From an uncultured Candidatus Melainabacteria bacterium (GTDB lineage: Bacteria > Cyanobacteriota > Vampirovibrionia > Gastranaerophilales > Gastranaerophilaceae): 64,000 nucleotides of DNA. Within the stretch, counting starts at the first letter, position 1, and every line of letters starts with the position of its first letter. Shown here piece by piece: positions 32,799 to 41,578 of the stretch. Below the pieces are notes generated by a model, which had not been told where the DNA came from, did no database searches, and saw only the letters and a program-made list of their open reading frames with translations. Both the position numbers and the translations under genes were made by a program. The stretch covers positions 186,001-250,000 of the forward strand of contig CAKULF010000003.1 in assembly GCA_934667125.1 (NCBI GenBank), read 5' to 3'.

Positions 32799-33593
32799 CT
32801 AGATGTCTACAGCGTTCATTATTTCGTCATCTGCTTCAAAATTAGAATAAACATTTTGTACATCGTCGTGTTCATCTAATTTTTCCAACAGCAACATAAC
32901 TTTTTTTGCTATATTAACATCTGTTACTTCGTTGGAGTTGGAAGGTATTCTGGTTAGTTCTGCTGATTTAAGAACATATCCCATATTTTCCAATCCTTTT
33001 GTTGTTGCTTCTAAATTTTCGACTGTTGTTTTGATTTTGTAATTGTCTTCGTCTGTGTCTTCCCAAACATCCATCGGATCAAATTCCATAGAATCTTCAA
33101 ATAATTTATCAAAATCAAACATTTTAACTTCTGTTTTGGAACGTTTATCGGCTTCAACAGGTTTATCTATTGTAATTAGCCCGCAAGGTTCAAATATCCA
33201 ACCAACACAGCCTGTTTCGCCTAAGTTTCCGCCAAATTTTGTAAAATAGCTTCTTATATCGCCTGCGGTTCTGTTGCGGTTATCTGTAGCTGCTTCAATA
33301 AATACTGCAACTCCGCCTGCTCCATAACCTTCATAAGTAATTTCTTCAAAGTTTTCGCTTGAACCGTTCCCAGAACCCTTGTCGATTGCACGTTTAATAG
33401 TATCATTTGGAAGTCCGCCTGCTTTTGCCTTTTCAACAGCGGTTCTTAAACGAAAATTACCGTTTATATCAGGTCCACCGATTTTAGCTGCAATAATAAT
33501 TTCTCTTGAAAATTTTGCAAAATTAACACCACGAGCAGCATCTGCTTTTGCTTTTTTATGTTTAATATTTGCCCATTTAGAGTGTCCTGACAT
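32799..33593 (-). CDS. yebC: YebC/PmpR-family protein (TACO1 homologue)
   Basis: 264 residues, about 15 longer than usual. N-terminal MSGHSKWANIKHKKAKADAA, then RTAVEKAKAGGLPNDTIKRAI and ITYEGYGAGGVAVFIEAATD are diagnostic. The longer length comes from a 20-residue Asp/Glu-rich insert after about residue 160. The family was named as a transcription regulator and also aids translation of difficult peptide stretches. The start has AAGGA upstream. It precedes the PiT-like gene on the same strand. Confidence 0.95.
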   Translation of the reverse strand: MSGHSKWANIKHKKAKADAARGVNFAKFSREIIIAAKIGGPDINGNFRLRTAVEKAKAGGLPNDTIKRAIDKGSGNGSSENFEEITYEGYGAGGVAVFIEAATDNRNRTAGDIRSYFTKFGGNLGETGCVGWIFEPCGLITIDKPVEADKRSKTEVKMFDFDKLFEDSMEFDPMDVWEDTDEDNYKIKTTVENLEATTKGLENMGYVLKSAELTRIPSNSNEVTDVNIAKKVMLLLEKLDEHDDVQNVYSNFEADDEIMNAVDI

Positions 33594-33759
33594 TGTTGTT
33601 TCCTTTATTAGTATTCAATTAATTAAAACACGCTAAAAATTGATAATCAATAAAAAATAAAGAAAAATTTTGACTTTGTAAAAAAAATTATTAAAAAATC
33701 AATAAAATATATTATAGAAATATGTTCAACTATCTTATACACTATTGTTGAGGTATATT

Positions 33760-34581
33760 ATGTCTTACAAAAACATGCATGCTTTAGTTATCGCAAACCA
33801 ATATGGCGGTGCAAGTTCGAGCGCTAAAGCGGAATTATATGAAACTTACGATAGATTAAGAGATTTAACTGTATCAGGCTCAACCGCCAGTGGTTCGGGC
33901 TTTGGTAGCGCAGGCGGATTTTTATGGCAATTGGCTAGTTTATTTAGCCCATCAATATTTATGCAAACTATGGGCGGTTCAACTTCTATGAATATCCCAG
34001 GAACTTCTTATTGGTCACCAAATTATACCCCAACATCATATTATGATTCAGGTACAAGCGCTTTTGGTGTATCAGGATTATCAAGCTATAGCGGTTTTCC
34101 ATCAGGTGCGGCAGGAATTTCTCTTGGTTTCGGTTCAGAAGGCGCTCCAACGGGCGGTGCTGCCGGTATGGCAACAGGTTATGCTGTTTCTGCTGCGGGA
34201 ATTGCAGCTATGAACACTGCTTCTTATATAGCAGGCGGAGCAACAGGCGCTACAGGATTTAAACAAAATGTCGTTCTTCCAATTGCAGGCTTAATTTCAG
34301 GTTGGGGAGGAATATTACAATCCATTGCTCCTTATTGTGGTGAATTTGGGCTTGGTGCAATTGTTGCAGGTAACTTAATGCAAGGAACAACAAACGCTGC
34401 TTTAGCTGCTTATCAAAGCGTTACGGGTAATATCACCAATAGCGCCGATGTTATATTAGAGGATAAAGTAAGAAATATTGAAACAATTTGCAAAATGCTT
34501 GACACTCAAGCTGATATTGTTCGTCAAACCTTAAAATCCGATATGGAATCAGATTCAAAACTTGCAGACGACTTATCATAG
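33760..34581 (+). CDS. Gly/Ser/Ala-rich hypothetical protein
   Basis: 273 residues from ATG 33760, preceded by GAGG; a TTG at 33745 is in frame but precedes that site. Residues about 40-190 are dominated by Gly, Ser, Ala and Tyr (GSGFGSAGGF, SYWSPNYTPTSYYDSG), resembling surface or phase-separating low-complexity domains. The C-terminus is helical (EDKVRNIETICKMLDTQADI). Two hydrophobic Gly/Ala stretches (about 135-165 and 175-215) might sit in a membrane. No family recognised. A terminator follows at 34611. Confidence 0.6.
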   Translation: MSYKNMHALVIANQYGGASSSAKAELYETYDRLRDLTVSGSTASGSGFGSAGGFLWQLASLFSPSIFMQTMGGSTSMNIPGTSYWSPNYTPTSYYDSGTSAFGVSGLSSYSGFPSGAAGISLGFGSEGAPTGGAAGMATGYAVSAAGIAAMNTASYIAGGATGATGFKQNVVLPIAGLISGWGGILQSIAPYCGEFGLGAIVAGNLMQGTTNAALAAYQSVTGNITNSADVILEDKVRNIETICKMLDTQADIVRQTLKSDMESDSKLADDLS

Positions 34582-34610
34582 TTTTTTTAATTTAATAATA
34601 CTAAATACGA

Positions 34611-34642
34611 TTAAAGCGCTCAAAACAAGCGCTTTAATTTTT
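34611..34642. terminator. Intrinsic terminator
   Basis: TTAAAGCGCT (34611-34620), loop CAAAACA, AGCGCTTTAA (34628-34637) then five Ts on the plus strand. It also separates the opposing activase gene, stop at 34666. Confidence 0.85.
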
Positions 34643-34665
34643 ATATTAATTTTGGAACTTATTAA

Positions 34666-35679
34666 CTAATTAATATCCCATCTTCCGCAAGTTCCGCCCC
34701 AACGAGCGATAATGTTGCCTTTGATGTCTGAAATCTTTTTAATTTCATCACGTGATTGCTGCTCTTTGCCTTCTAAAATTGTGATAACTTCGCAATTATT
34801 AGAACAACCCGTACAAGCGCAAGTGATTGAGTGGAATTCAAGGTCTTTAATTGTCCAACCTTTGAATTTTGTTTTTTCGCCTGTAAATTGATGATGTTCC
34901 ATAGCAAGCATAGCAGCACCAATTGCACCCATTGTTTGGTGATGGTTTGGAACAATAATTTCATGACCCAACGCTTCTTCAAAAGCTTTAACCATACCTT
35001 TATTTGTTGCAACACCGCCTTGGAAAGAAATTTTTGGAAGCAAATCCTTGCCTAGAGCTAAGTTTGCAATATAGTTTCTGACAAGGGCTTGACATAAACC
35101 ATACAATAAATCTTCAACAGCATAACCAAGTTGTTGTTTATGGATTAAATCTGATTCGGCGAAAACTCCGCAACGACCAGCAATTCTAGCTGGTGCTTTA
35201 GATTGAAGAGCGATATCTCCAAAATCTTTAATATCAACATTTAGTCTTTGAGCTTGGTGGTCTAAAAATGAACCTGTACCTGCTGCACAAACTGTATTCA
35301 TTGCAAAATCAGTTACAATACCATCTCTTAAAATAATAATTTTACTATCTTGTCCGCCAATTTCAAGAATTGTTTGAACCCCTGGAACAGCACTTGATGC
35401 TGCTACAGCGTGAGCTGTGATTTCATTTTTAATTACATCAGCCCCAACAAGCGCTCCTGCTAGGTTTCTTCCTGAACCTGTTGTACCTACTGCGCAAATT
35501 TCATATTCAACATCAGGTTTTTTTTGCGACAAAATATTATCTAAACATTTTTGAACAGCTATAACTGGTTGACCAGCGGTTCTTGTCATATAGCTATCTA
35601 CGTGTTGTCCGTTTTCATCCACTAAGGCGATTTTTGTAGTAACGGAACCTACATCAATTCCTAAATAAACTTTAATCAT
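34666..35679 (-). CDS. Acyl-CoA dehydratase activase (HgdC/BadF-type ATPase)
   Basis: 337 residues of the BadF/BadG/HgdC ATPase family: GIDVGSVTTKIALVD (phosphate-binding loop 1), TGSGRNLAG, EIGGQDSKIIIL and GGVATNKGMVKAFE. Such homodimers carry one [4Fe-4S] cluster and use ATP hydrolysis to push one electron into 2-hydroxyacyl-CoA dehydratases or benzoyl-CoA reductases. Two bridging cysteines are plausible in NTVCAAG and GRCGVF; an extra C-terminal CACTGCSNNC and GGTCGRW add cysteines. The likely partner (DUF2229, 53424-54584) is 18 kb away. Possible promoter TACAAT at 35689-35694. It is oxygen-sensitive anaerobic chemistry by family. Confidence 0.88.
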   Translation of the reverse strand: MIKVYLGIDVGSVTTKIALVDENGQHVDSYMTRTAGQPVIAVQKCLDNILSQKKPDVEYEICAVGTTGSGRNLAGALVGADVIKNEITAHAVAASSAVPGVQTILEIGGQDSKIIILRDGIVTDFAMNTVCAAGTGSFLDHQAQRLNVDIKDFGDIALQSKAPARIAGRCGVFAESDLIHKQQLGYAVEDLLYGLCQALVRNYIANLALGKDLLPKISFQGGVATNKGMVKAFEEALGHEIIVPNHHQTMGAIGAAMLAMEHHQFTGEKTKFKGWTIKDLEFHSITCACTGCSNNCEVITILEGKEQQSRDEIKKISDIKGNIIARWGGTCGRWDIN

Positions 35680-35723
35680 AATACGTTAATTGTATTACAA
35701 AAACAAAAAAAAGAGCAAGAAAA

Positions 35724-35752
35724 ATAAAAAAAGCTCTTGAAAATCAAGAGCT
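35724..35752 (-). terminator. Hairpin-T terminator just upstream of the activase gene
   Basis: On the minus strand AGCTCTTGA, loop, TCAAGAGCT (35732-35752) is followed by T7 then ATTTTT. It may end the era message, which otherwise runs antisense through the pseudopilin gene. The middle arm could also pair with GCTCTT at 35711-35716, an alternative structure. Confidence 0.55.
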
Positions 35753-35885
35753 AAGTAGCAAATACGGCATTATTACAATTATAGACGTATTTAATTTAAA
35801 AAAGTTCCAAAATAATTTCATTATTTTATATGTATTAAAAATTCAAAAATAATATTAAAATTTTTGTAAAACAAAAGGAAAAATT

Positions 35886-36581
35886 ATGAAAAAACTTGCT
35901 TTTACATTGGCTGAAGTTACTTTGGTTCTTGTGATTATCGGAATTTTGGCTATTGTGATGATAAAAAATATAAAAACAGATACTTTTAAAGACAAAGAAC
36001 TAAAAGCTGGTGCTGTCAAGGTTATTAACGATTTTAACATTGCTTCAATGAAAATTAGAGAAATTGAGCATGATAAATGCCCGAGTGCTGCTTTTATGGT
36101 TAAAGCAGGAAGTGAAGAAAATGATTGGGTATATACATTAATTGAAAAAGATGAAAAAGATGCCACTAAGGTTTTGAATGATGCTACTAAGGTTTTAGAT
36201 TTATATGGCGAATATTTAAAATTTGATAAACCAAGAAGCGGATATTATAATTTTTGCGACCATACAGGCGGATTAAAGGATGAAGATTGTAAAGATAGTG
36301 CTAATATAGCAGGCATTCGCTTGGCTGGGGATATTTATGTCGGTTTAAAAATGAATCTTGAAAACGATGTTCCTAAAGATTGTCCGACAAGTTATTATAG
36401 AATTAATACAGCCGCAAAAGATGAAACCCCGGGGGTTCAAAATCAAAACGATGAAGTGACTATATCAGGGGAAAAATGCTGGGCTAAATTATATATGGAT
36501 ATTAATGGTAATGCCGGTCCAAACGAAGTTGGACAAGACATTTTTGTTTATGGCATGAACTCAGATGGCGTATTATATTAA
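35886..36581 (+). CDS. Type IV pilin-like protein (pseudopilin)
   Basis: 231 residues. The start MKKLAFTLAEVTLVLVIIGILA is a prepilin peptidase site: short positive leader, cleavage after Ala5, Phe at +1 and Glu at +5, then the hydrophobic helix. The rest is a soluble Asp/Lys-rich head with six cysteines in the second half, probably disulfide-linked. The AFTLAEV form is characteristic of Gastranaerophilales-like pilins. A 21-nt tandem duplication in the gene (36159-36200) encodes two copies of DATKVL(N/D). Its stop codon overlaps the opposing era stop. Confidence 0.85.
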   Translation: MKKLAFTLAEVTLVLVIIGILAIVMIKNIKTDTFKDKELKAGAVKVINDFNIASMKIREIEHDKCPSAAFMVKAGSEENDWVYTLIEKDEKDATKVLNDATKVLDLYGEYLKFDKPRSGYYNFCDHTGGLKDEDCKDSANIAGIRLAGDIYVGLKMNLENDVPKDCPTSYYRINTAAKDETPGVQNQNDEVTISGEKCWAKLYMDINGNAGPNEVGQDIFVYGMNSDGVLY

Positions 36582-37489
36582 TTATAGCCAAATTCTTTAA
36601 TAGCTTTTTTGTCTTTTAGCCAATTTTTTTGGACTTTTACAAATAATTCTAAAAAGACTTTTTTATCTATAACTTTTTCAATTTCAATTCTTGCTTCTGT
36701 TCCGATTTTTTTAAGCATTGAGCCTTTTTTGCCGATTAAAATTCCTTTTTGGCTTTCGTTATTTACAATAATATTTGCTTGAATTTTGTCGATTTTTTCT
36801 TCTTCTTTATAAGAATTAACAACAACCGCAACACTGTGTGGAACTTCGTCTTTTGTGTTTAAAATGATTTTTTCTCGAATTATTTCGCTTGCTATTTCTC
36901 TTGTTGTTGAATCTGTAACATATTCTTCATCATAAATTTTATCGGCAACTGGCAAATATGATTTAATTTTTTCAATCAAATCATTAACGTTTCTTCCTGT
37001 TTTTGCGCTGATTTTAACAGAATCCACATTTTTTTCAAACATTTTTTTGTATGTATAAAAATTCAACTCTCTTTGTTCAAGATTTTTAATTAAATCAACC
37101 TTGTTTGCAACAATTAAAACAGGGGTTTTGCTATCTTTTAAATAGTTTTCATAAATCCATTTATCCCCGAGTCCTGCCGGTTCTGTTGAGTCAATTAAAA
37201 ATAATATTAAATCAACCCCGACAATTGCTTCTTTTGATTGGTTTGAAAGATACTCTCCAAGCTCGTTTAGAGGTTTATGCACCCCTGGGGTATCAATTAA
37301 AACAATTTGACAAGAAGAATCAGTATAAATTCCTTTCATATTCTTTCTTGTTGTTTGTCTTAGAGGAGTTGCTATCGCTATTTTTTGTTTTAATATTTGA
37401 TTTAAAAGAGTCGATTTACCCACGTTTGGCCTTGCAACGAGGGCAACTATTCCGGATTTAAAATTGTCTTTAGTTTCTTTTTGTTTCAT
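36578..37489 (-). CDS. era: GTPase Era
   Basis: 303 residues, normal length. The N-terminal G domain has ARPNVGKSTLLN, TTRKNMKGI, DTPGVHKP, NKVDLI and a late SAKTG. The C-terminal KH domain (about 225-300) contains ILIGKKGSMLKKIGTEAR. Era binds 16S rRNA near its 3' end and drives small-subunit maturation. It shares a 4-nt overlap of stop codons with the pseudopilin gene on the other strand, so no terminator fits between them. Confidence 0.96.
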   Translation of the reverse strand: MKQKETKDNFKSGIVALVARPNVGKSTLLNQILKQKIAIATPLRQTTRKNMKGIYTDSSCQIVLIDTPGVHKPLNELGEYLSNQSKEAIVGVDLILFLIDSTEPAGLGDKWIYENYLKDSKTPVLIVANKVDLIKNLEQRELNFYTYKKMFEKNVDSVKISAKTGRNVNDLIEKIKSYLPVADKIYDEEYVTDSTTREIASEIIREKIILNTKDEVPHSVAVVVNSYKEEEKIDKIQANIIVNNESQKGILIGKKGSMLKKIGTEARIEIEKVIDKKVFLELFVKVQKNWLKDKKAIKEFGYN

Positions 37490-37575
37490 TTTTGTTACTG
37501 TTTTGTATAAACTAGTATATTTATATTATAATAATAGTAATTATAATTCTAACAAAATAAAAAGGATAGTAAAAA

Positions 37576-39279
37576 GTGCAAGGAGTTATTAAAAAATTTT
37601 TATATAGCGCATTGGCGTTGTTTTTGGCTTTAAATACAGCTCTTGCTATTGATAATGAATATAAAAATTCCCTAACAAAAATTGAATTATCTAAGAAAGA
37701 TGATAATTCATATAATATTGATTTGTTTACTCAAAAAAAATATTCTGAACCTGTTAAAGTTATTAAAAAAAGCGATTTAAGCTATTATATTTTGCTTCCT
37801 GAAACAAAAAATTCTTCTACATCGGTTTCAGGCGTTGCAGATGTTAAAAATGTTTCAACAAATTCATATTATTATGCAGGTCAAAATAAAAATGGTTATA
37901 CAAAAATCAATATTAATACATCAAAACCTGTTAATTTTAATGTAAATGTTAAATCTTTATCAGCTGTTAAAAATCAACAAAAACAGGCGCAAAAAGCACT
38001 TCAAGTTGCAACTGCCGCAAAAGCAACCGTTCGAGAAGAAACTTCTTCAGCTCAAAAAAAAAATTCAACTTCGCCTAACTTAAAAAAACCGATTGAAGTT
38101 AAAAAAACTGCTGTTGTAGCATCTGTTCCTGCTAAAAAGGCTGTAACTTATAAACAAGAAACAAAAAAAGCAACTCCAATTAAAAATAAAGTTAAAAAAA
38201 TAGCAAAATCCGCTACGAGTGTTAAAAAGCCTGTTGTAGCAGTAACTAGCCCAAAAACTCAAACAAAAGAAGTTTTTGAAACAATTGATAAAGAAGTTCA
38301 ACAAGAAGTTGAAACCGATGTTGAAAAAGGCTTAGAAAAAAATGATGTTGCGCTTGACGTTGCTAATTCTTTAACTCAAGAAGAAAATCAAAACGTTATA
38401 AATGGTGAACCTCAAGAGACGATTGATACATCATACAGCGAAAATCAAGCTGAAGTTTTCTTGTATAAAATATATAATAAAATTTTGCCATACAAAAAAC
38501 TCGTTAAAGCTCTTTTGCTTAGTGTGTTTATAATTTTGAGTTTTTCTTTATTAATATTATTTATTGTTCTAATTATTCCATATTGCAAAAATAAAAACAA
38601 AAGAGCAAGAAAATCAGATAAATTAATTCCTTTTTCAATGAATGGAAGAGAAAAACAATCAAGAAGAAAAGAAGATAAACAAAAAAATGACGGTCAATAT
38701 TTCATTTTGAAGAATAATGTTGCTAAAAATAATTTTGAAAACAGTTTAAAAAATAAAAAACATTACGAATTATCAAGCTATGAACCTGATATTCAGGTTA
38801 ATTATAAAAATCAAAAACCGTCTGAAGATTTTTCAAATAATGAAAATGATTACGATATCATAAGAAAAATTTTAAAAGAAGATAGCTTAATTGATTACAT
38901 GCCTGATGAAATTAATAGTGTTAATAAAATTAATCAAACTCAACAAAAAGTAGCTCAGCAATGCGAAGAATTGAAAGTTAAAAAAGAGGTTAAAAAACCA
39001 AAAGTTATTGAACCGACTGTGCTTTCAAGTGTTGAAATTGCGCCGGAGCGTGGGTTTATGTGCGTTAGCTATAATGACAATATAAATCTAATCGGTTATA
39101 TTTTTGATGATGTTTTTGCTCTTTATAATTTCAAATGTCCAAAACTTGAAAACTATGATATTAAATACAGATTGACCGATAAAGATGATAAAGGTGCTAA
39201 TTTTATTGTTAAAGTTGAAAACTATAAAATGGTTGTAAGAGTGACTAAATCGTTTATGAGTTTAGAAGTGTTAATGTAA
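37576..39279 (+). CDS. AMIN-like secreted or membrane protein with Lys/Ala-rich linker
   Basis: 567 residues from GTG 37576, with AAGGA 9 nt upstream. A signal peptide ends near ALAIDN (about 25). Residues about 30-115 resemble an AMIN domain (NSLTKIELSKKDDNSYNIDL, YTKININTSKPVNFNVNV), which in cell-wall amidases and secretins binds envelope glycan. A long Lys/Thr/Ala-rich linker and Glu-rich stretch (120-300) lead to one membrane helix (about 310-335) and a C-terminal cytoplasmic-looking part (450-567). This layout suggests an envelope-spanning tether. No family is firm beyond AMIN-like. Confidence 0.6.
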   Translation: MQGVIKKFLYSALALFLALNTALAIDNEYKNSLTKIELSKKDDNSYNIDLFTQKKYSEPVKVIKKSDLSYYILLPETKNSSTSVSGVADVKNVSTNSYYYAGQNKNGYTKININTSKPVNFNVNVKSLSAVKNQQKQAQKALQVATAAKATVREETSSAQKKNSTSPNLKKPIEVKKTAVVASVPAKKAVTYKQETKKATPIKNKVKKIAKSATSVKKPVVAVTSPKTQTKEVFETIDKEVQQEVETDVEKGLEKNDVALDVANSLTQEENQNVINGEPQETIDTSYSENQAEVFLYKIYNKILPYKKLVKALLLSVFIILSFSLLILFIVLIIPYCKNKNKRARKSDKLIPFSMNGREKQSRRKEDKQKNDGQYFILKNNVAKNNFENSLKNKKHYELSSYEPDIQVNYKNQKPSEDFSNNENDYDIIRKILKEDSLIDYMPDEINSVNKINQTQQKVAQQCEELKVKKEVKKPKVIEPTVLSSVEIAPERGFMCVSYNDNINLIGYIFDDVFALYNFKCPKLENYDIKYRLTDKDDKGANFIVKVENYKMVVRVTKSFMSLEVLM

Positions 39280-39280
39280 A

Positions 39281-39439
39281 ATGGTTGAAAATAATAGCGA
39301 AGCTTTGAAAAAAGCGAAAAAGAAGAAAAAACCGAAATATAAATCATTAAATACTAAAAATTGGGGAATAAATTTTGATAAAAATGAGTATCAAGAAATA
39401 ATTCTATCCAATTCAAATCATCCTGAAATTATGAAATAA
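39281..39439 (+). CDS. Small basic protein (52 aa)
   Basis: A 52-codon frame starting one nt after the AMIN-like gene's stop: MVENNSEALKKAKKKKKPKY at the start, then a predicted loop with NWGINFDKNEYQEI. It is strongly basic at the N-terminal end, so it may bind nucleic acid or the ribosome. It is followed immediately by a terminator, consistent with the last cistron of that message. Confidence 0.5.
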   Translation: MVENNSEALKKAKKKKKPKYKSLNTKNWGINFDKNEYQEIILSNSNHPEIMK

Positions 39440-39472
39440 AAAAGGCTTGAAAGTTTGTTTTTCAAGCCTTTT
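39440..39472. terminator. Bidirectional terminator
   Basis: AAAAGGCTTGAA (39440-39451) and TTCAAGCCTTTT (39461-39472) form a perfect 12-bp stem with a 9-nt loop. It ends the AMIN-like operon and, on the minus strand, follows the coiled-coil gene. Confidence 0.85.
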
Positions 39473-39497
39473 AAACTTTTAAATATATTTATTATAA

Positions 39498-40061
39498 TTA
39501 TTGATTATTCATATTCATTTGTTGCAAGTTGTCATTTGCTTTAAGTTCTTGCAATTTTGTTTGTCCGTTGTGAACAACTTGATATAATCTGTCTAAATCT
39601 TGTTCTAAATGATTTAAAAGTTGTTGAGCATATTCTTGAGACTCTTCTTTCATTCTTAAAGCGTCGTTTTTAGCACTCAATCTAAGCTCTTGAGCTTCGT
39701 TAACCGCTGCCATTTTGATTTGTTGACATTCGTCAAAAACTGTTTGGCGGAATTTTTCGGCATGCTCTTCCATTGCTTTATTTAAGCTTGATTCGTTTAA
39801 AAGCTTATATCTTTCGTTTTCGGCGTCTTGAATAATGCGTTCTGCTCTCATTTTTGCTTCTTGCAAGATTTCATCTTTCTTTTTTAGAATAATTCGAGCG
39901 TCATTAATTTCGTCTGAAATTGCATTAGGAAAACTGTGAATAATTCTGTATAGTTCTTTAGCATTAACGAGCGTTCTCCCCGGTAATATTGGAATACCGT
40001 CATCTCTAAGAGCGTCTAAATCGTTAATTAAATCAAACATTCTTGCTTCTGCTTCTGCCAT
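39498..40061 (-). CDS. Coiled-coil protein downstream of coaD
   Basis: 187 residues, almost entirely helical with regular heptads from about 45 to 175 (EILQEAKMRAERIIQDAENE, EECQ-like patterns). The composition is like DivIVA/GpsB or the b-subunit of ATP synthases, and it ends with a Gln/Asn-rich tail. It overlaps the coaD stop/start by 1 nt, so the two are co-translated. No signal peptide. Possible roles are septum or envelope organisation; no specific function can be claimed. Confidence 0.65.
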   Translation of the reverse strand: MAEAEARMFDLINDLDALRDDGIPILPGRTLVNAKELYRIIHSFPNAISDEINDARIILKKKDEILQEAKMRAERIIQDAENERYKLLNESSLNKAMEEHAEKFRQTVFDECQQIKMAAVNEAQELRLSAKNDALRMKEESQEYAQQLLNHLEQDLDRLYQVVHNGQTKLQELKANDNLQQMNMNNQ

Positions 40062-40567
40062 TATTTTATAACCTTTCTCGTATTATTCTTTAAATATTCT
40101 ACCACATTTTTTGGAACAAATTTAGAAATATCAGCATTATAATATGATAATTCTTTAACCATACTTGAAGATATGAAATTGTGTTCTGGTCTTGTGGATA
40201 AGTAAACTGTATCAATTTCGGGCGCTATAACTTGATTTGTTTGGCAAAGTTGAATTTCATAATCAAAATCGGTTATAGATCTTAAACCTCTAATTAAGAA
40301 TTTTGCGCCGATTTTTTGAGCATATTCAACCGTTAATCCGCTAAAACTGTCAACAGAAACGTTTTTAACATCTTTAACAGCCTCTTTGATAAGTTCTACT
40401 CTTGAATTTACATCTAAAAAAGACTTTTTGTTGGGATTATTTAAAACCGCAATAACAACATAATCAAACATTCTGCTTGCTCTTTCAAGAACGTCCAAAT
40501 GTCCGTTTGTTACAGGGTCAAAGCTCCCAGGATAAAGTGCTATTTTTTTAGTCGTATCTAAATTCAT
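40061..40567 (-). CDS. coaD: Phosphopantetheine adenylyltransferase
   Basis: 168 residues, normal length. The (T/H)xGH-type motif GSFDPVTNGHLDVLERA binds ATP, RGLRSITDFDYE binds phosphopantetheine, and STRPEHNFISSSMVKEL carries the ISSS signature. The enzyme makes dephospho-CoA in the penultimate step of CoA synthesis. It starts at ATG 40567, and its last base is shared with the coiled-coil gene's start. Confidence 0.96.
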   Translation of the reverse strand: MNLDTTKKIALYPGSFDPVTNGHLDVLERASRMFDYVVIAVLNNPNKKSFLDVNSRVELIKEAVKDVKNVSVDSFSGLTVEYAQKIGAKFLIRGLRSITDFDYEIQLCQTNQVIAPEIDTVYLSTRPEHNFISSSMVKELSYYNADISKFVPKNVVEYLKNNTRKVIK

Positions 40568-40663
40568 AATTTAATTATAGTATTAAAAAATAATAATTCA
40601 CAAACAATCGAATTTTTTTGAACAAATGTAAAAATTTTGTTACAAAGAGTTTATACTTATGAA

Positions 40664-41236
40664 TTATCCTTGGACAATTTCTGCTATTTTATCTTGCCAA
40701 CCTGTATCTTTTTTAACAAAATAATCCGCTCCGCCGTTTATGCTTTTTATTTTATTTTCGGCTTTAGAAGAAGCTGTAATTACTATAATTTTTGTTTTTA
40801 AATTATTTTGAGTGATGATTTTTTTTGTTTCTTGCAAAAGCGTGTAGCCCTCTTGTTCTGTTGAAACAAATAAATCCATAATAATATATTTAAAATTTGA
40901 CTTAACAAAAAGATTTATTCCACTAAAAATATCTTTCGCTGTTTGAACGTTATAGCCAAGATTAGTCAGCATTATTTTTAATTGATATGTCACAATTCCA
41001 ATATCATCAACAACAAGAACATTGCCAAAACCATCGCTATCAGGCATCATATCACTAAATTCAGCATAATCAGCCGGAGTAAATTCAATGTTTTCTTCTT
41101 TTGATTCTTCATTTTTTTCAGTCGGATTTTTAAGCTTAAATATGCAGTTTAATAAATCCTCATGAGTGATTTCAGATGGAACGGGGAGTTTTGCTATTCT
41201 AAATAATTCTTCTACTATTTCGTTTTCAATTTCCAT
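40664..41236 (-). CDS. Response regulator receiver protein
   Basis: 190 residues: an unfamiliar N-terminal part (1-70, acidic) and a CheY-like receiver domain (72-190). Receiver signs are LVVDD (acid pair), IIMDLF with phospho-acceptor Asp121, an ITASS switch Ser/Thr, and FVKKD with the conserved Lys. There is no output domain. It is the last gene of fliM-fliN-regulator, so it probably acts on the flagellar switch or on motility. The N-terminal extension may dock to FliM or FliN (inference). Confidence 0.8.
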   Translation of the reverse strand: MEIENEIVEELFRIAKLPVPSEITHEDLLNCIFKLKNPTEKNEESKEENIEFTPADYAEFSDMMPDSDGFGNVLVVDDIGIVTYQLKIMLTNLGYNVQTAKDIFSGINLFVKSNFKYIIMDLFVSTEQEGYTLLQETKKIITQNNLKTKIIVITASSKAENKIKSINGGADYFVKKDTGWQDKIAEIVQG

Positions 41237-41248
41237 AAAAACAGCCTT

Positions 41249-41575
41249 CTACTCTTGGGTAAAATTTTGGTTATTAATTTCTGTAATTCTTATTCCGAAA
41301 TTGTCCTCAATGATTACAACTTCGCCTTTCGCAACTTCATATCCGTTTGCTAAAAGTTTAATGGGTTCTGTTGTTTTGTTTGATAATTCAATCATAGAGC
41401 CTTTTGTTAAATCTAAAACCTGTTTCAAACTGATATCTGTTTCTCCTAAAATCGCAGACATATTAAGCTCAACATCCAATAATAAATTGCAAGTTGAATT
41501 ATTATATGTTGTTTTTTTAGGTCTTTCAACATTTTCAAATTTTGAAATATCTAAATTTTTAGGCTCTTTACCCAA
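41249..41575 (-). CDS. fliN: Flagellar motor switch protein FliN
   Basis: 108 residues. The SpoA-type domain (about 30-103) has LLLDVELNMSAILGETDISL, then LLANGYEVAKGEVVIIEDNFGIRITEI. FliN with FliM and FliG forms the cytoplasmic C-ring that controls rotation direction and supports export. It follows fliM by 3 nt. The N-terminal 25 residues are short and variable. Confidence 0.9.
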   Translation of the reverse strand: MGKEPKNLDISKFENVERPKKTTYNNSTCNLLLDVELNMSAILGETDISLKQVLDLTKGSMIELSNKTTEPIKLLANGYEVAKGEVVIIEDNFGIRITEINNQNFTQE

Positions 41576-41578
41576 AAG

